Origin: Melampsora larici-populina 98AG31
Taxonomy: Eukaryota > Basidiomycota > Pucciniomycetes > Pucciniales > Melampsoraceae
Direction of reading: 5' to 3'
DNA length: 64,000 nucleotides
Assembly: GCF_000204055.1 (NCBI RefSeq)
Contig: NW_006768784.1
Coordinates: forward strand, 124,001 to 188,000
In this document: piece after piece, positions 24,766 through 36,045 of the stretch
Layout of the letters: each line of letters opens with the position of its first letter
How positions within the stretch are numbered: the first letter of the stretch is position 1
Position numbers and translations under genes: made by a program
The notes under the pieces: model-generated
What the model saw: only the letters and a program-made list of their open reading frames with translations
Told to the model about the DNA's origin: nothing
Database searches by the model: none

Positions 24766-25465
24766 TTAGAGCATCCCCAGCCGTGTGCCGTGAACTAGGG
24801 CTGTGACCTGACCCTGAGAGTTCAGGGCCGGCCCCGGGGCCAAATTCAGCCCTGAGTGAGCCCAAGGACCTCTGAAAACTGCTCAAGGCCAATCAGGGCC
24901 GGTAAGAGACTGGTGTGAAGGCGTTTTTTTGGCGAAAAAAGGGTTGGCACCTTGGCCGGGTCGGGCGCCCGAGCCGCCTGAAGCTCCCACGGGGCCATTT
25001 TCAGCTGTCATTGAGCAGGATCTGGATGCCCCAGGGCGCGTACCGTCAGCTCTGTGAAAGACGTCGGGCAGAGTCGGCCGGGCAGGGCCGGGTCCGGGTC
25101 ACTGCCCTACTGTAGATTTGGGGTATTTTTATCCACAGCCATTACCCCCAAACACATACTTAGCTTGGGTAATTCTCCACATGTGATTCAAAATAGGCCA
25201 AATATGGTCTTTTTCCGCTTGCACCCTAAATCCTTCTGTACCTCACTTCTCCCATAAACTCTGACTTGTACAATTGGACTCTCTGCAAATCACGCACCTC
25301 AATAATCATCTAAGCCATAACACAGCTCCCAAATTATGCTACAAGCCAAAATGTAGGGAACCACGGCTGTACATACTTCAAAGTTCATACCTCAAACAGT
25401 TCCCTAAACAATCTGTGCGGTCCTCTGTACGTTACCAATTTATGGCACGGCTGGGGATGCTCTAA
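24766..25465. mobile_element. 700-bp GC-rich element with GAGCATCCCCAGCCGTG inverted repeats
   Basis: TTAGAGCATCCCCAGCCGTG on the left is mirrored by CACGGCTGGGGATGCTCTAA on the right. Borders read TTA and TAA. GAGCATC-type termini next to TTA/TAA resemble PIF/Harbinger-type non-autonomous elements, though the superfamily is inferred. The interior is strikingly GC-rich (GGCCGGCCCCGGGGCC) and encodes nothing recognisable. Confidence 0.7.
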
Positions 25466-25867
25466 AGTTGCTATCCTGGCCAAAACTTTGAAGCCCTTTT
25501 TTGCAGAGGGGAGCACTTTCCTCAATAACAATGTGCAAGAGATCAGTGCACAGCTTTTCCTTGTGGCCTATATACAGAACCTCAGTATGGTCAGAAGAGT
25601 CGGAAGGGATTGAAGGAGGCTCTTTTCCTTCCTGCCAGGCTGCAGCATCTGAATTCTTGGTCCGTCAACTCTAGTCCTGTACAGCATGTGACATGTGATG
25701 CACCAGGGTGTGTATGTAACTTGTCACAGGCTCTGTCACTGCTTCATGACACCCGGAACCGAGCCTGTGCACTCGTGGAGACTGGAGTTGTGACGTAGCG
25801 CAGAGTGAAGGCTTGATATTTAAACCACAACTCATCGACTTCATTCCCTACTCAAACTTCAATCAAC

Positions 25868-26653
25868 ATGGCAGCAGGCTTTTCACCTCATAATCCAACT
25901 GGTCATATCCATCAGTCCTCTTGCTGTTCTGGCAATGAACCTAAACTCACTGTCGAAGCTCCTTCATCTTTGGACGACCTCATCACCCTGTACGACCTTT
26001 CTGTCGATTCTTCCACCAACAAGGTCAATCTCGCACCCAAAGCAAATGCTAATATCAAAGGAGCGGCTAAATCAGTGCAAGATACTTTAGACATTATTAA
26101 TGATTTATCTCAATACTTGGTCCGAGCTCCCTTTCCTCACTGCCCGCCTCAGCCACAATTGGTACAAAACAATGCCCGCTCTCAGCAAATTAACAAAATG
26201 AAAGAGGATGGAAATGTTGCATTCAAAGGCAACAATTTTGAACGAGCGGTAGAGCTCTACACCTTGGCCGCAGAGGCAGCTGCGACTCGGCCACTCTTCG
26301 AGCCATCGATGTGGGTCAAAGAAGAACTGAGCGTCGTACTATGTAATCGGGCTGCTGCCTATCAATCGATGAAAAAATGGGTTGAAGCTCTATGTGATGC
26401 CGAAGCTGTGATTCAATTGAAGCGAAACTGGAGCAAAGGTCATTTTCGAAAAGCTAAGGCATTACAAGGAATGGGGAAATTAGATCAAGCAAGAGACGCT
26501 GCTCTGTTGGGACTTGAGTTTGAGCCTGATAATTCAGTACGTCCCTTTCACAGCAATTGCTTTGTTTTCTTTTGCCAAACTGATTAAAAATGACTTTTCG
26601 AACAGGACTTGAGAACGATCCACAACGAGATTGCTGCAGCCAGTGCCGCATAA
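25868..26653 (+). CDS. SEC72: Sec72-like subunit of the Sec62/Sec63 translocon complex
   Basis: Sec72 is a cytosolic TPR protein that joins the Sec62-Sec63 complex at the ER membrane and helps receive chaperone-bound precursors for post-translational translocation. Two exons, 25868..26536 and 26606..26653, with a 69-bp intron, give 238 residues. The N-terminal part has the characteristic STNKVNLAPKAN segment around residues 55-70, as in fungal Sec72. Residues from about 110 form TPR helices: KMKEDGNVAFKGNNFERAVELY is a classic first TPR, followed by VVLCNRAAAYQSMKKWVEAL and KGHFRKAKALQGMGKLDQA. The C-terminus is a short helix ending AAASAA. No membrane segment is seen. The other possibility is a generic TPR co-chaperone, but the N-terminus argues for Sec72. 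Confidence 0.85.
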
Positions 26654-27304
26654 AGAATCTCGGCCATTGTTCGGGAGAAATAAGCAGAGGCCATGAACCA
26701 CCTCCGACTAAGAAGCAACCTTTATCGAAATATCCCAAAATCTCTATCAGTATGACATTCTGCAATCCATCTTACATTCAACCTTTTTTTTAGCCTTTGA
26801 CATCCACATGTTCAGTTCCCTTGTAGCGTCCGCGTTGCCTCTTATCATTTCATTGCGCCTATCCTGTGGTCTTCCTACATTGCGTGGCGGCGGTTGTTTC
26901 ATATTCGATCCCATCTGATCTAAAGTCATGCATCTCGTGCGGAATCTAGAATATAACTTACTTGGAGTCACAAAAGACCATCTATAACAATCTCTCCAGA
27001 AGCCTCTGTGATACCATCAATTTGTCTGGCTGAGTAACTGGGTGAACAAATATGATAGCAACATTAGTTTGGAGCCTGAGGGCTTCAAGTTGGTTGTATG
27101 TCTATAGCATGATCTGAAAGCAGAACAGTCAATCATGAGATCTTTGAAGCAAAAATGACTATAATTCGTGGTTTTGGCTTGGATGTTTCTTTGAGTACCG
27201 CCAGCTTTTCGATCTGTTATCACATCTCTTGACACCCTGCTCTGTTGCCACATCACTCAAATGGCATTGGTGATACTGTGAACGTTTGTCTGCCACATTT
27301 TGTA
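26654..27304. other. Intergenic, no gene seen
   Basis: No gene, repeat or foldback was identified between SEC72 and the start of the 942-bp duplicated unit. Confidence 0.4.
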
Positions 27305-28246
27305 GTATACATATGCGCAATAGTGAGCTTGACCATTTTGTGAGATTTGGTATCTGCTAGCAAGGTCAGAGATAACATAGCCCTACCAATCGGTCCACAT
27401 TGTTTCTTATGTATACCACTCCACATTGCCACATGAGTTTCTATGTGCAAGCTCACAACATCACAGCCCAGAAACAGAAGTCAAGCTGTGGCTTTTATAT
27501 GGGTTGTCACCTGGTAGTCTTCGTCTCATCTGAAGACTGATACGGTTGTCCAGTAGGCAATCTCACCCGTGATCCGGCATCCTGTTGTACAATATCACAG
27601 TGCAGCCTAGCCCACGATCATCTGAAAGCTTGCTGGCGTTTTTTGACCCCAGAGCTCCTAAATCGATCAGCCTTCTCCACCGGTCGGTACAGTATGTCTT
27701 CCGGGATGAGTCCCAGCGTGGCCTAGCACACGCTCTTATAGAAGTTTGCTGGCTTTTGTCACTTTTGATTGCCGCATTCATCACTTTCTGATTTACCAAG
27801 CCTTGACGGTACAAGATATTTTTGTCTAATTTTTTTCACACTTTTCCTCAATCTCTTTCAGTCGTGCTCTACTCATATCCTTCCGATAACGCGAAAACAA
27901 TGATCTCCAAAGTTGCTTTACTATTGTTTGCGATCACGGTCGTGTCCCCAATCACTGGCACAGCCGGAGACGACGTCACCAACAAAGTGACCTGTGATCA
28001 AACATATCGTGGGGTTAAAACTCATGCTCGTGAGTAAAACGGGTGCAAGGATGAAAGTTTTCCTTACGCACTCTGATCCAATCTGACCGTGCGTCTGCAA
28101 TTAGGTTGCAGCACTGATGGTTACTTCTATGATTGTAGTGATTGCACTGATGGAACTGCAAGTAAGTCCCAGAATTTCCATGCAGGTTCTCCTATCCAAA
28201 TCATTCTGACTTTTGAAATTAGAGGGACTGTTCTGCGTCCATACAA
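27305..28246. repeat. 942-bp direct tandem duplication, unit 1
   Basis: This unit is followed without spacer by a second unit (28247-29188). All long reading frames in the two units translate identically, so identity is essentially complete. The unit carries about 595 bp of upstream sequence plus exons 1, 2 and the first 24 bases of exon 3 of a secreted-protein gene. The junction shows one base of microhomology (A). Confidence 0.95.
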
Positions 28247-28302
28247 GTATACATATGCGCAATAGTGAGCTTGACCATTTTGTGAGATTTGGTATCTGCT
28301 AG
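27900..28302 (+). CDS. Chimeric truncated copy of the secreted cysteine-rich protein
   Basis: Exons 27900..28029 and 28105..28161 are identical to those of the complete downstream copy. The third exon starts at 28223, but the duplication junction at 28246/28247 replaces the native continuation with the start of unit 2. The frame stays open for 18 novel codons and stops at TAG, 28300-28302. The predicted product has 88 residues: the same signal peptide, the first five cysteines of the parent, and a new tail ending in GIC. The promoter region is duplicated with it, so transcription is plausible. It may instead be a pseudogene. It uses the same splice sites as the parent. Confidence 0.5.
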
Positions 28303-29188
28303 CAAGGTCAGAGATAACATAGCCCTACCAATCGGTCCACATTGTTTCTTATGTATACCACTCCACATTGCCACATGAGTTTCTATGTGCAAGCTCACAA
28401 CATCACAGCCCAGAAACAGAAGTCAAGCTGTGGCTTTTATATGGGTTGTCACCTGGTAGTCTTCGTCTCATCTGAAGACTGATACGGTTGTCCAGTAGGC
28501 AATCTCACCCGTGATCCGGCATCCTGTTGTACAATATCACAGTGCAGCCTAGCCCACGATCATCTGAAAGCTTGCTGGCGTTTTTTGACCCCAGAGCTCC
28601 TAAATCGATCAGCCTTCTCCACCGGTCGGTACAGTATGTCTTCCGGGATGAGTCCCAGCGTGGCCTAGCACACGCTCTTATAGAAGTTTGCTGGCTTTTG
28701 TCACTTTTGATTGCCGCATTCATCACTTTCTGATTTACCAAGCCTTGACGGTACAAGATATTTTTGTCTAATTTTTTTCACACTTTTCCTCAATCTCTTT
28801 CAGTCGTGCTCTACTCATATCCTTCCGATAACGCGAAAACAATGATCTCCAAAGTTGCTTTACTATTGTTTGCGATCACGGTCGTGTCCCCAATCACTGG
28901 CACAGCCGGAGACGACGTCACCAACAAAGTGACCTGTGATCAAACATATCGTGGGGTTAAAACTCATGCTCGTGAGTAAAACGGGTGCAAGGATGAAAGT
29001 TTTCCTTACGCACTCTGATCCAATCTGACCGTGCGTCTGCAATTAGGTTGCAGCACTGATGGTTACTTCTATGATTGTAGTGATTGCACTGATGGAACTG
29101 CAAGTAAGTCCCAGAATTTCCATGCAGGTTCTCCTATCCAAATCATTCTGACTTTTGAAATTAGAGGGACTGTTCTGCGTCCATACAA
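28247..29188. repeat. 942-bp direct tandem duplication, unit 2
   Basis: Second unit of the tandem pair, offset exactly 942 bp from the first. It runs directly into the native 3' part of the gene (from 29189), so this copy holds the complete gene. Confidence 0.95.
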
Positions 29189-29464
29189 AGGGTATTCCAT
29201 CAAAACTGCCTGACGCACAAACACCAGGGGTTGTGAAGGACGCAGCATGTATCAATTACGAGAAGCTTACCCGTGACAACAAACCATTCGGCTATGGTAC
29301 AGGCTCCTTTCAAGATGAACTATTTATCTTCCAGTCAAAGAATATTGATTTATTTTTCCTTTGTAGGGTGCTCCACGGGAAAAGTTCCACAAAGTTTATT
29401 TTGTAATGATCTAGATTCAAAGACAATGTACGTCTCATTTCGGGAAAGAAGTTTGAAAAGTTAG
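28842..29464 (+). CDS. Secreted cysteine-rich protein, candidate effector (complete copy)
   Basis: Four exons, join(28842..28971, 29047..29103, 29165..29296, 29367..29464), introns of 75, 61 and 70 bp, 138 residues. Residues 1 to about 23 are a signal peptide (MISKVALLLFAITVVSPITG). The mature protein has eight cysteines, an even number suited to four disulfides: one in exon 1 (VTCDQ), three in exon 2 (CSTDGYFYDCSDC), two in exon 3 (LFC, AACINYEKL) and two in exon 4 (GCSTG, LFCND). No transmembrane segment is seen. I do not recognise a named family; the AACINYEKL...PFGYG and GKVPQSLFCND blocks could serve for homology searches. All junctions keep frame. The gene lies in a cluster with a truncated copy upstream and a decayed paralogue downstream. 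The role in plant infection is inference. Confidence 0.68.
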
Positions 29465-30692
29465 GCGTGATCAAAGCTGATAAATCCTTCAACAAAATTT
29501 GAACTTGGAATATGGCCTACTTTTAGTCCAAGTGAGTTACAGTTTCAGTGCATTCAAGAGTTGAACTCTTACAACCTATCCACACGGCCCGGCCGTATTC
29601 GAGAGCGCTTTTACAGCATGGATCTCAAAAATCAAAGCAGTCCCTTCTTGAACGTGACTGACTTTTTACACTTCCCTTCAGCTTGTCAGAAGTGCAAAAA
29701 AGGAGGTAAAAGACCTGACCTGATTGTTTAGTTGTATTTGCGGCCAAGCACTGCGGTTTGAGATTTGAGAGGTGTGCCAAGGAGGCGACCATGGATGCTT
29801 GATTTTCCAAACTGACACGATTTCAATCTCCAATTCCTGTAGACTTCTAAAGGAATGAGCCGATGGAGCTATCAATTATGAAGACATCGTTTTCGGCTTG
29901 GATGAATGTCAACTTTGTCATCACCTCGCTGCTGACAATTCTCTACTGTGTTTGGTCATTTCATCTTGTTGATCATTGATTGGAAGATTTGTGTCCAAAC
30001 CTCCAGAGCTGGCTTGGGTGGTTACGCTACATACATATCACATGCTTGTTTTGACGAGGAAGATTTCTTAGTGGACCTCTGGCTGCACATGGAAAATTAA
30101 ATATTTGTCAACGATCATTGTACTCGATCGAGGCTTGACACAACCCACTTGAGGCATTTGCATCCACTACATTGCTGTTTAAAGTGTCAATTATTATGAA
30201 ACTGATGATCCGCTTGCAGGTTGGATTGAGGTCCTGGGTACACGTAAACCCCAATACCCCTCTGAGGAAAACAAATGTACCTGATGAGGGAGTATCAGCG
30301 CAACAGAAACTTGAACCAAGAGCTCATACCATACCTTGCAGGTCACTTCTAAAGACAATCAGCTCCCACATTCAAGATCTTTGGGGGTTCAGAAAACGTG
30401 AAACCAAAGGTCACATATGTGCCAAGACAAAATAAATCTATATATAAGAGAGACTTGAAATTGGTTGACATAGGTGTATTGTGAGATTTTCTGAGCGCTG
30501 CAAGTCGGGAAAGGCCAGGATGTGAGATGACTGAAGCCCGTCGAAAGCAAAATGGATATGACTGCTGACGATGATATGCATTACAACAAATGAAATGACC
30601 ACATATGCTTTGGTACATAAATCTATATATACTGGATATCACAAGATTTATCTTAAAGATTAAATTGATCAACTACCTACTTTGCAATGTTC
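29465..30692. other. Intergenic with a decayed paralogue
   Basis: Apart from the gene relic at 29619-29972, nothing is supported. Frames around 30172-30672 overlap on both strands without a recognisable protein. Confidence 0.4.
29619..29972 (+). pseudogene. Relic of a secreted cysteine-rich paralogue
   Basis: Plus-strand fragments with splice-like borders carry cysteine-rich protein sequence: one ends SACQKCKKG before a GTAAAAG donor, and the next reads AAKHCGLRFERCAKE. A third contains INYEDIVFG followed by CQLC, reminiscent of the INYEKL...FGYG...C order in the complete gene at 28842. Stops and frame changes separate the pieces and no signal-peptide exon is found. It is best read as a diverged, broken member of the same family. 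Confidence 0.4.
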
Positions 30693-33600
30693 CTAAAGAG
30701 GCGGACACCAGGGAATTTCACTCCAGTAAGTGAGATGATACAATACAGAAGTGACCAGGTCGAACCAATACTCAACTGCATCAATTTTAGGATTCCACCA
30801 TGATTCTGACCCTTGAATGCTCAATACGTATATCGTCAGGGCGTTGATGCTTGTACCAGCGTCCAACGCACTTTACAGAACCAGACCGCATCACGTCAAT
30901 TCCACGGAATTTTGAGAGGAAATCTCCTGTTGTGAATTGCACTGTTGATCGCTCACCTTGACAGGACGTAATTGTACTTTTCGAACCACTTCGGTCGATA
31001 CCGTAAAGCCCAATACTGTGAGAAGAATGCAGCTAGCAACCCACAGGTGATACTATAAAGTTCAGAATGAGTGTTTGAGTTGTGGCATTGACCCGCCAGA
31101 TTTCATTCTATAACGTTGTCGTTGTAGACGCAGGGCGAGGATCAAAATGAAATGGATAGACTGACATATTGGTTGGAATTTGTGGAGGGATGATAGAGCC
31201 GTGTAGCAACACTGAAATGATCGACAAAATCCGAGTTCAAGTGGTCAGCCTCATATCGCCTGTAAGGTCTTTGGATCAAGTTTGTTACTAGAATGATTTG
31301 GAAAGCTCAACAAGGAATACTCAGTTTCTTCCACTGAACTCGCGGGTACCATTTTGCTAAAACCCAAGGAATGAAGGGCAAGATAGCTCCGATGGGGAAT
31401 CCCCAAAATAGTGTTCGATATTTGCCTGACGAGATAGGATAGAGTTAGTACGGAGTTTGACCGCACAGACACAAAGGTTATGACAAACCAGCGAAGAAGC
31501 GAATCGGACCAATCAGACCCCCTGCATACAGTGTAGTTAGCCGACAGTTACACGATGGCAGATCAATAGCCGAGAACAAACATATCACCGAGGCAGAGTA
31601 GAAAATTTCAGGTTTTCTGCCAGTCCATTGACCAGTGGGATCCTCGACAGTGCCATCCAACATGGCTCTCTTGTCGGCGATTACAGATCTTATGAAGACA
31701 TAGTTTATCACTGCGCCTACTGACGTCCCTACTATCCTATGGAAGGTAAATTTCAACTTTCCCGGATGCATAGAGCAAATGAGAAGACGATGAACTGGAG
31801 TGCTAACGTACTGACACAAGAACATATCCTTCGGTGGGATTTCTGTAGAGGTTATCTTATCAGCTAGCGCGCTTAACGAGGATTCCAAAAGACTATAAGT
31901 GAGACTCAACTAGCATAGATACCCAGCTTCAAGTCAGAAGCTAGATCCAAGCACTGACTCATCGTCATATAACCGTAGCTACATTCGATCAAGCCAGTCA
32001 ATGGCTACTCGGGTACAGGAGGGTGAGCTCAGTTAGCTTACACCTTGAAAGTCACGTTGGCCAATGGTCGTCCACTAGAGTCAAAGAGTGGTTAGTTGTT
32101 GACACGTTGTGATGGTATTGCCCTAACTGAGTGAGCTTAGCAGCTTGTGCAGAACTTACGGCAATAGTATCCCGGCTACAAATTCGGCTACATGAAAACC
32201 AGTCAAGCTTTAGTATTACAACATAGTCAAAGTCTCAGACTACGCGAAAATGGAGCATACTTATGACATTAAGGCCAATCTGGGTGTTCGTGGTTGCTTT
32301 GACTAAAAGTAGATAAAAACTTCAGTACCACTGCTAGAGCTTGGATGATACCCGGGGATGTAACGTACTGATACCCTTTGGGCATGTTGATCAAGTAGGA
32401 TGAGGTACAAATGTTCATATTAGAGGGCTTTATATCGATATTACTGGGCACATGGCTCGATTCAATGCGTTCTGGACCAGCTTACTATAGGTATGATGAA
32501 AAACGTAGCCTGAGAAGACACAGACGTCAGAGTGTGCTCAAGAAGGAGATCAAGAAGGAGATTATTGATGTGGTCAATCTTGACTGACCATTCCCAATGC
32601 TAAAAGCAATGCCCAAACCGGGCACTGAGAGACAGTTGATGCGCGCAGGTCCTCAGTCAGCTAGCAGGAGCGATATAACTCAAATGCAATCACATCATTG
32701 GAATGTTACTCAACTTGTAGTGGATATACCATGACGACGAAGACCGAAGCTAAGAACATAGTACCCCCGACCCACGCATACCAAGTCCAGGGTACGTTCC
32801 CATAATTCCTCTCAACCATCTCGACGTGGACATCCTATTTGCAAACATTGTGAGTTGTTGAGGCTTGTCAATGAATATATGACACTGACTTACTGAAGAT
32901 CTTTTGTGTCTATCGGAAAGTGCCGAGCTGATGTCCTCCCAATGGAATAAGAAGACTGTGACAACAGCAGATGTGAGAACGGCAAAGCTGATCCCGTAGG
33001 AGATTGCAAAGTAGGGTGTCAATTGGATTGGTCCCAATTCTGTCGAGTTACCAGATAGAGATGTCAGATTATCAAGTATACTGGTAAAGCTCGCGCCAAG
33101 CTGATTGCCCTCACCTGCAAACCTTGTGAACGCGAATTAATATAGAAGAGTACAGTATGTAGAAGAAGGTTACCGTCAGATTAGGTTGGTCGATTAAATC
33201 GCAGAGGATTCGACCTTACTTTGCTTCATCAAGAGTGAAGTCCGGCTTAACTACAGCAGCGACATTGTACTTTTGATAATTTTGATCGTACAAGCGAGCG
33301 GAAACTGCATTGTCTCCAAAGCTTTGGTTCTAGAGTTCCGCGGAAGTGATCAGCTATTTGTTCGGCTGCTTCTGTAAGTGGAAGCTAGCGCACGTTCCAG
33401 AAGTTCTTGTACCACATCAATGGTACCAGGATCCACATTGATATGATCATACCAATAAAGAAATTTAGTGAAGAGAAGAATGGTGTGAAGAGGGAGCCTG
33501 AAGAGGATCACCAAAATAAAAATCAAGACGAAGCTGAGTAAGACTGTCAGTTAATCCGTGAATCGGGTCGCTAGGAGCATACCAGAAGAACCGATGACCT

Positions 33601-35250
33601 GTCAAGTTCAGGAATCATATATCCAGAGGTCAGACAAGATGGATAAAGGGGTTGACAGGGAGATAGGGTTTTTACCGTCCAATCCAAAGAAAATGTCATC
33701 AAACCCTGGTTGCACATAGGACGCAGCAGTTGAGGTCAATTCTTCTTACTGCCTCAAGCAAGTTAGGTGATGGAGAAGATGATAACTTACGGCTCCAGTG
33801 TCTAACGCAAGCGCGTGAAGACGGACATAAAAGTAGAAAGTAAGTGCGACTCTTTCGCTAGTGGATTGAAGTATAAAAGATGCAAGACAATTTACAAGCA
33901 GATCCTAGGACCCTCATAAATGCAGATCGATTGTTGATGATGCACAAGACTGATATACTGGTCAGAGTTGGTGCTATCACTGATGGAATGAACTGGATAA
34001 GGCGTGCAAATTTATCAATATATTTTGAAGAGCAATACCCATAGCTAGATGTTTGAAACTGAGAAGTGGACCGGCGAGATCATACTTGGTAGAAAAAAAT
34101 GGCCACAAAAACAATTGCAAAGAACTTCATCCGGTCGCGGGTGAGCTTTCTACCTTCTTCAGTATCTCCTCCCACGGAATGAAGTGTGTTATAAAGCGTG
34201 ACCACCACCAACGAAGAGGGCCATACCATCGCAGTGGGTCTGATGAGAATCGAGTACGTAAATCCGGCCAGCCCAAAGCCGAGAAGCTGGGTAGACAGGA
34301 TCAAAAGCAATGAGCCGAAATGACCCATATCTTGCTATGCCAGGATCAAAAATGCTGGCCATGTCAGTTCCAATGCGATGGACATCTTGAAGCAAAGCTT
34401 ATCAGGAAGAAGAGAATTGATTGGAGGTGCTGACATGATAGTAAAGGTCTTGGACCTGAGATAAGCGCAACTCAAAAACAATAAGCTACGGCAACCAGAC
34501 AAGCAAGAATGATGATAAGGTTATTTACAGCGACAATGTCCCCTGCATAAGCCGCTGACGCAGCGCATCCGGCTAAGACACCTATCAATAAGTGCTCTTT
34601 GATGCTGAACTCTCCCGGGTTTAATTCAATGCGAGCAAGCCATCGAGAAGAATCGCCGCTAGCGGAGCTCCACCATCCAAACGGATTCGGGCATCCAATC
34701 GAGCGCTTAGGTAAAATCCGAGCGAGTAACTTGCCCACTTTCCGCACGAGTGATTACATTTCAGCCAGGTCCTCAGTATCGATCATTCTTGCAGAGGGTG
34801 GGGGCGAGACTGACATGGATAGCTGACAAGGATGATAAAAAATCCCCCGAAACCAACTCCATTCGATTTGAAGAAAAAGATCTGCTGGACCCCTGCGCCT
34901 ATTCCTCCTAAAATGCCCCCGATGAGCCATACTCTGAATGTCAGGGTGGTGAGCGTTGGGTCATCTGTTTCGGGTACAACTTTTGCGACCATACGCGCCG
35001 GATCGTCCTCATCCACCTTTGTCATTAAGTCTTCATTGGAATGATCTTTGGGATAAGCGGCGGAACCAATGCGTGTCGGCGAAGCTGGCCTCAGTTCACC
35101 GTGGATTGACAGGGATTGAAGAAGTATGCCGTCTTCGTCTTCTAACTCCTCATCGCTGATGTGATCGGAAACGGGTCTGTAGTCCGCCTTTCCGGATGAT
35201 ATCATTCTGGTTGGAGAGGACATCGGACTATCGCGCGTGCGGCGTTGCAT
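30693..35250 (-). CDS. OPT-family oligopeptide transporter
   Basis: OPT proteins are proton-coupled importers of small peptides, glutathione or metal chelates, with 12-16 membrane spans. The gene is cut into many small exons. The first ten read complement(33220..33329, 33394..33497, 33583..33598, 33676..33705, 33791..33801, 33896..33992, 34086..34334, 34435..34455, 34529..34737, 34815..35250), all phase-consistent. An acidic, Ser-rich cytosolic N-terminus of about 90 residues precedes DDPTLTTLTFRVWLIGG, the family's first helix. Further family blocks are NPGEFSIKEHLLIG, LLILSTQLLGFGLAG, PLMWYKNFWN, DPTGQWTG and, near the end, WFEKYNYVLS then ALDAGTSINAL. The stop is TAG at 30693. Exons of 11, 16, 21 and 30 nt occur. 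The middle (31900-33200) was not fully joined but carries matching fragments. The exact substrate is unknown. Confidence 0.88.
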
Positions 35251-36045
35251 TCGAAACGCTGATCTTCAACACGAACTGATTGAGTCTCGAGAAACCTTTC
35301 CTCTACCAAATTTTTCGCTCATTGACTCACCCGGGCCTATTGAGTAAGGATGTGTGGATTATCAAATAGATTCTTATCATCGCTTCTGATAACTTGAGTT
35401 TATCAAGCCATCAACTCACGTGAATGTTTGATGAAGAGTCACTCAGGTAGCAGGTTGATTCGAAGGTGAATCCTAGTCATTTGACGTCACCAGATTAATT
35501 TCAAACCATAGCAAGAGCGTAAAGAAACCTGGGCAGATTGCCATCAAACCCGAAGGTCCCGACTGACCGTTTTGAAGTGAAACGCGAGTTTTCCCAAATA
35601 ATAATGCAATCTATGTCTGGTAATATATCGCCAATGGCACTTCGGAAGATCGCTTCGAAAGGTGTCGAAAGGTAACAATCGTATGGATTTCAAAGCAGAG
35701 GATGGACCGAATGAGGAACGATGATGGTGGTGCAGGCCGTTTGCCGCAATCGTACTCAAGTGAGCACACTGTTTTTACAAAATACCACCAAAGCTGCTGA
35801 GCTGTAGCCTTAGGGTTCACAGGTTGGCAAAATTCAGGTAAGCCTTGAATGGGTGTCACACGGTGGTAATGCAATGGCCTGCAACATAGAGATTGTGAAA
35901 GGTCGTGATAAGCCGTGATCCTCACAGCACCCCCTTGCCATTACCAAGCCTTGACAGGCAGCTCATACAAAGGTATCCAATGAAGTTCATCATGTACATT
36001 CAAATAAAATACAACATATACAAAAACTAATTTCAAATATCAAAT
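35251..36045. other. Intergenic between OPT transporter and SEC3 3' end
   Basis: No gene is supported. It should include the OPT promoter (5' side, near 35251-35500) and the SEC3 3' untranslated region (AT-rich near 36000). The open frames at 35544-35925 have no recognisable domain. Confidence 0.4.

Larger units (their letters stand above)
22059..25867. other. Repeat-rich gene-poor stretch upstream of SEC72
   Basis: No intact gene is supported. It holds a CACAGGGG-family relic (22800-23740), apparently split by GC-rich sequence at about 23035-23520, and a GC-rich inverted-repeat element at 24766-25465. The last 150 bp before 25868 should contain the SEC72 promoter. Confidence 0.45.
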
